The notes beneath the pieces are model-generated. The model did not search any database. It saw nothing but the letters and a program-made list of their open reading frames with translations, and was not told the DNA's origin. Source: an uncultured Armatimonadota bacterium (lineage in GTDB: Bacteria; Armatimonadota; Fimbriimonadia; Fimbriimonadales; Fimbriimonadaceae). From it: 13,976 nucleotides of DNA. Location of the stretch: assembly GCA_946478935.1 (NCBI GenBank), contig CAMLEL010000019.1, positions 1 through 13,976 of the forward strand, read 5' to 3'. Shown here piece after piece: positions 13,163 through 13,976 of this stretch. Both the position numbers and the translations under genes were made by a program. The number at the start of each line of letters is the position of its first letter. The first letter of the stretch is position 1.

Positions 13163-13976
13163 AGCGGACAAGTGGTTTTCGTTCTCCATCCTTGGCATTC
13201 TCGTTGCGAGTGTCCTAGGGGTCAGCCTCTGTGTAACACTCGTCGCATTTAAGGATCAATTCGAGTCCTTAAAGTGTCTCTCTGGATCGGAATGTGCGGT
13301 GGCGCTCACCAGCAACTACGCCAGTATCGGCGGCATTCCCTTGTCGGTGCTGGGCCTGATCTACTACGCAGGCCACCTTGCGGCGGTAATGCTTCTTAAC
13401 CCCGTGAAGCCATGGGCGAGCAGGCTCTTCCACATTGCTTCGATGTTTTCAGTAGCAGGCTTGGCGTTTTCATTGTGGCTGGTGTCTCTGCTTATGTTTA
13501 AGCTCCAAGTCACCTGTACGTGGTGCATCGGGTCCGCTTCCCTCAGTGCCCTGCTGGTCTTCTTCTATATGATTGGAGCGAATCTGTTCGCACCATCCGG
13601 GGCACCACGCATGATGACGAAGTCTGCCCTGGCTTTGGTGACAGTGGGGCTGTACATCAGCGGATTGCCATTTTTGGTTGGGGCGGAGGAGCCAGGGTAT
13701 GAGCGGGCCGCGCTTGAGAAGACGCATCCCAGTTCCTGGCAGACCGACGAGTGTTTACTCGTGGGCAGCCCGGCATCACCCAAATCCTTTTGCCTCGTTA
13801 CGGATCTCGAGTGTGAGCATTGCCTAAAACTGCTTTCCCAGATACTGGCGGGTAGTGGTAGGAATGATAGTTCCGTATATCTCTCTTTTCTGCCGCTCCG
13901 CAACGTGGACCATTCAAGGGACGCGTCGGCGCTTGCTGTTGCGGCAGGGAAGCACGGAGCCCTAGCGGCCTTTACA
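13155..13976 (+). CDS. vitamin K epoxide reductase (VKOR)-thioredoxin fusion, N-terminal part
   Basis: The frame is open from TTG 13155 to the window edge (274 codons seen). It encodes an inner-membrane disulfide-generating enzyme: VKOR re-oxidises a periplasmic thioredoxin-like domain and passes electrons to quinone. A first helix (10-32) is followed by the loop cysteines C41 and C47, then NYASIGGIPLSVLG (54-67), a VKOR signature with the conserved Ser-Tyr and Gly-Pro region. The redox pair C121-T-W-C124 follows, and a fifth helix lies near 157-176. After a linker, FCLVTDLECEHC (212-223) opens a thioredoxin-like domain with C220-E-H-C223. TTG is chosen because it has AGGG 7 nt upstream, an 8-bp overlap with the DUF1573 gene, and no ATG until residue 79. 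The gene is cut by the right edge. Confidence 0.9.
   Translation, partial: MNRADKWFSFSILGILVASVLGVSLCVTLVAFKDQFESLKCLSGSECAVALTSNYASIGGIPLSVLGLIYYAGHLAAVMLLNPVKPWASRLFHIASMFSVAGLAFSLWLVSLLMFKLQVTCTWCIGSASLSALLVFFYMIGANLFAPSGAPRMMTKSALALVTVGLYISGLPFLVGAEEPGYERAALEKTHPSSWQTDECLLVGSPASPKSFCLVTDLECEHCLKLLSQILAGSGRNDSSVYLSFLPLRNVDHSRDASALAVAAGKHGALAAFT

Noticed and set aside
1..13976. CRISPR arrays, insertion sequences, prophage genes or attachment sites
   Set aside because: I looked for regular repeats, terminal inverted repeats, transposase or integrase motifs and found none; the tRNA 3' ends are not repeated elsewhere in the window.

Overview
The window reads as chromosome of a diderm, moderately high-GC bacterium. 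Signs of this are two predicted lipoproteins, a LolA-like protein, Sec signal peptides, tRNAs with encoded CCA, and -10-like boxes sitting almost on top of several start codons. The combination of a two-domain ALDH16-type dehydrogenase, a DUF1573 protein and a VKOR-thioredoxin fusion would fit Armatimonadota (Fimbriimonadales) or a planctomycete-like relative. That placement is a guess from gene content; there is no rRNA in the window.

Left part (1-6700), mostly housekeeping or metabolic genes in short units. On the minus strand, a secreted DUF3299-like small protein overlaps the start of an alkaline phosphatase that runs off the left edge. Divergent from this pair is gyrB (1201-3363), with an acidic N-terminal extension, a charged insert in the TOPRIM domain and a changed QTK loop. 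gyrB converges on a two-TM protein of unknown function (3367-3966). That gene is divergent from an unpaired CoA-transferase B subunit (4026-4688), whose stop overlaps that of a convergent lipoprotein serine hydrolase of the class C beta-lactamase fold (4685-6166). Divergent again is a stand-alone Fic/Doc-like protein with a broken catalytic motif (6239-6682).

Middle (6700-10442), all on the minus strand: an MFS exporter-like permease (GTG start), an ALDH16-like double-domain aldehyde dehydrogenase (GTG start), then two glycine tRNAs (UCC, then CCC anticodons) with their own TATAAT box.

Right part (10443-13976), plus strand: a sharp change in base composition, an A/T-rich promoter with a T10 tract and a 10-bp palindrome over its -35, then a tight five-gene operon. 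It begins with a 62-residue exported acidic peptide (TTG start fixed by a strong Shine-Dalgarno) and a secreted protein with nine cysteines in its mature part. These are followed by a LolA-like protein with a C-terminal membrane anchor, a DUF1573 probable lipoprotein, and a VKOR fused to a thioredoxin-like domain that runs off the right edge. The last three genes overlap one another or the gene before. The set looks like a dedicated envelope system in which a disulfide-forming enzyme serves co-expressed small cysteine-containing exported proteins. It is the best candidate in the window for an undescribed system.
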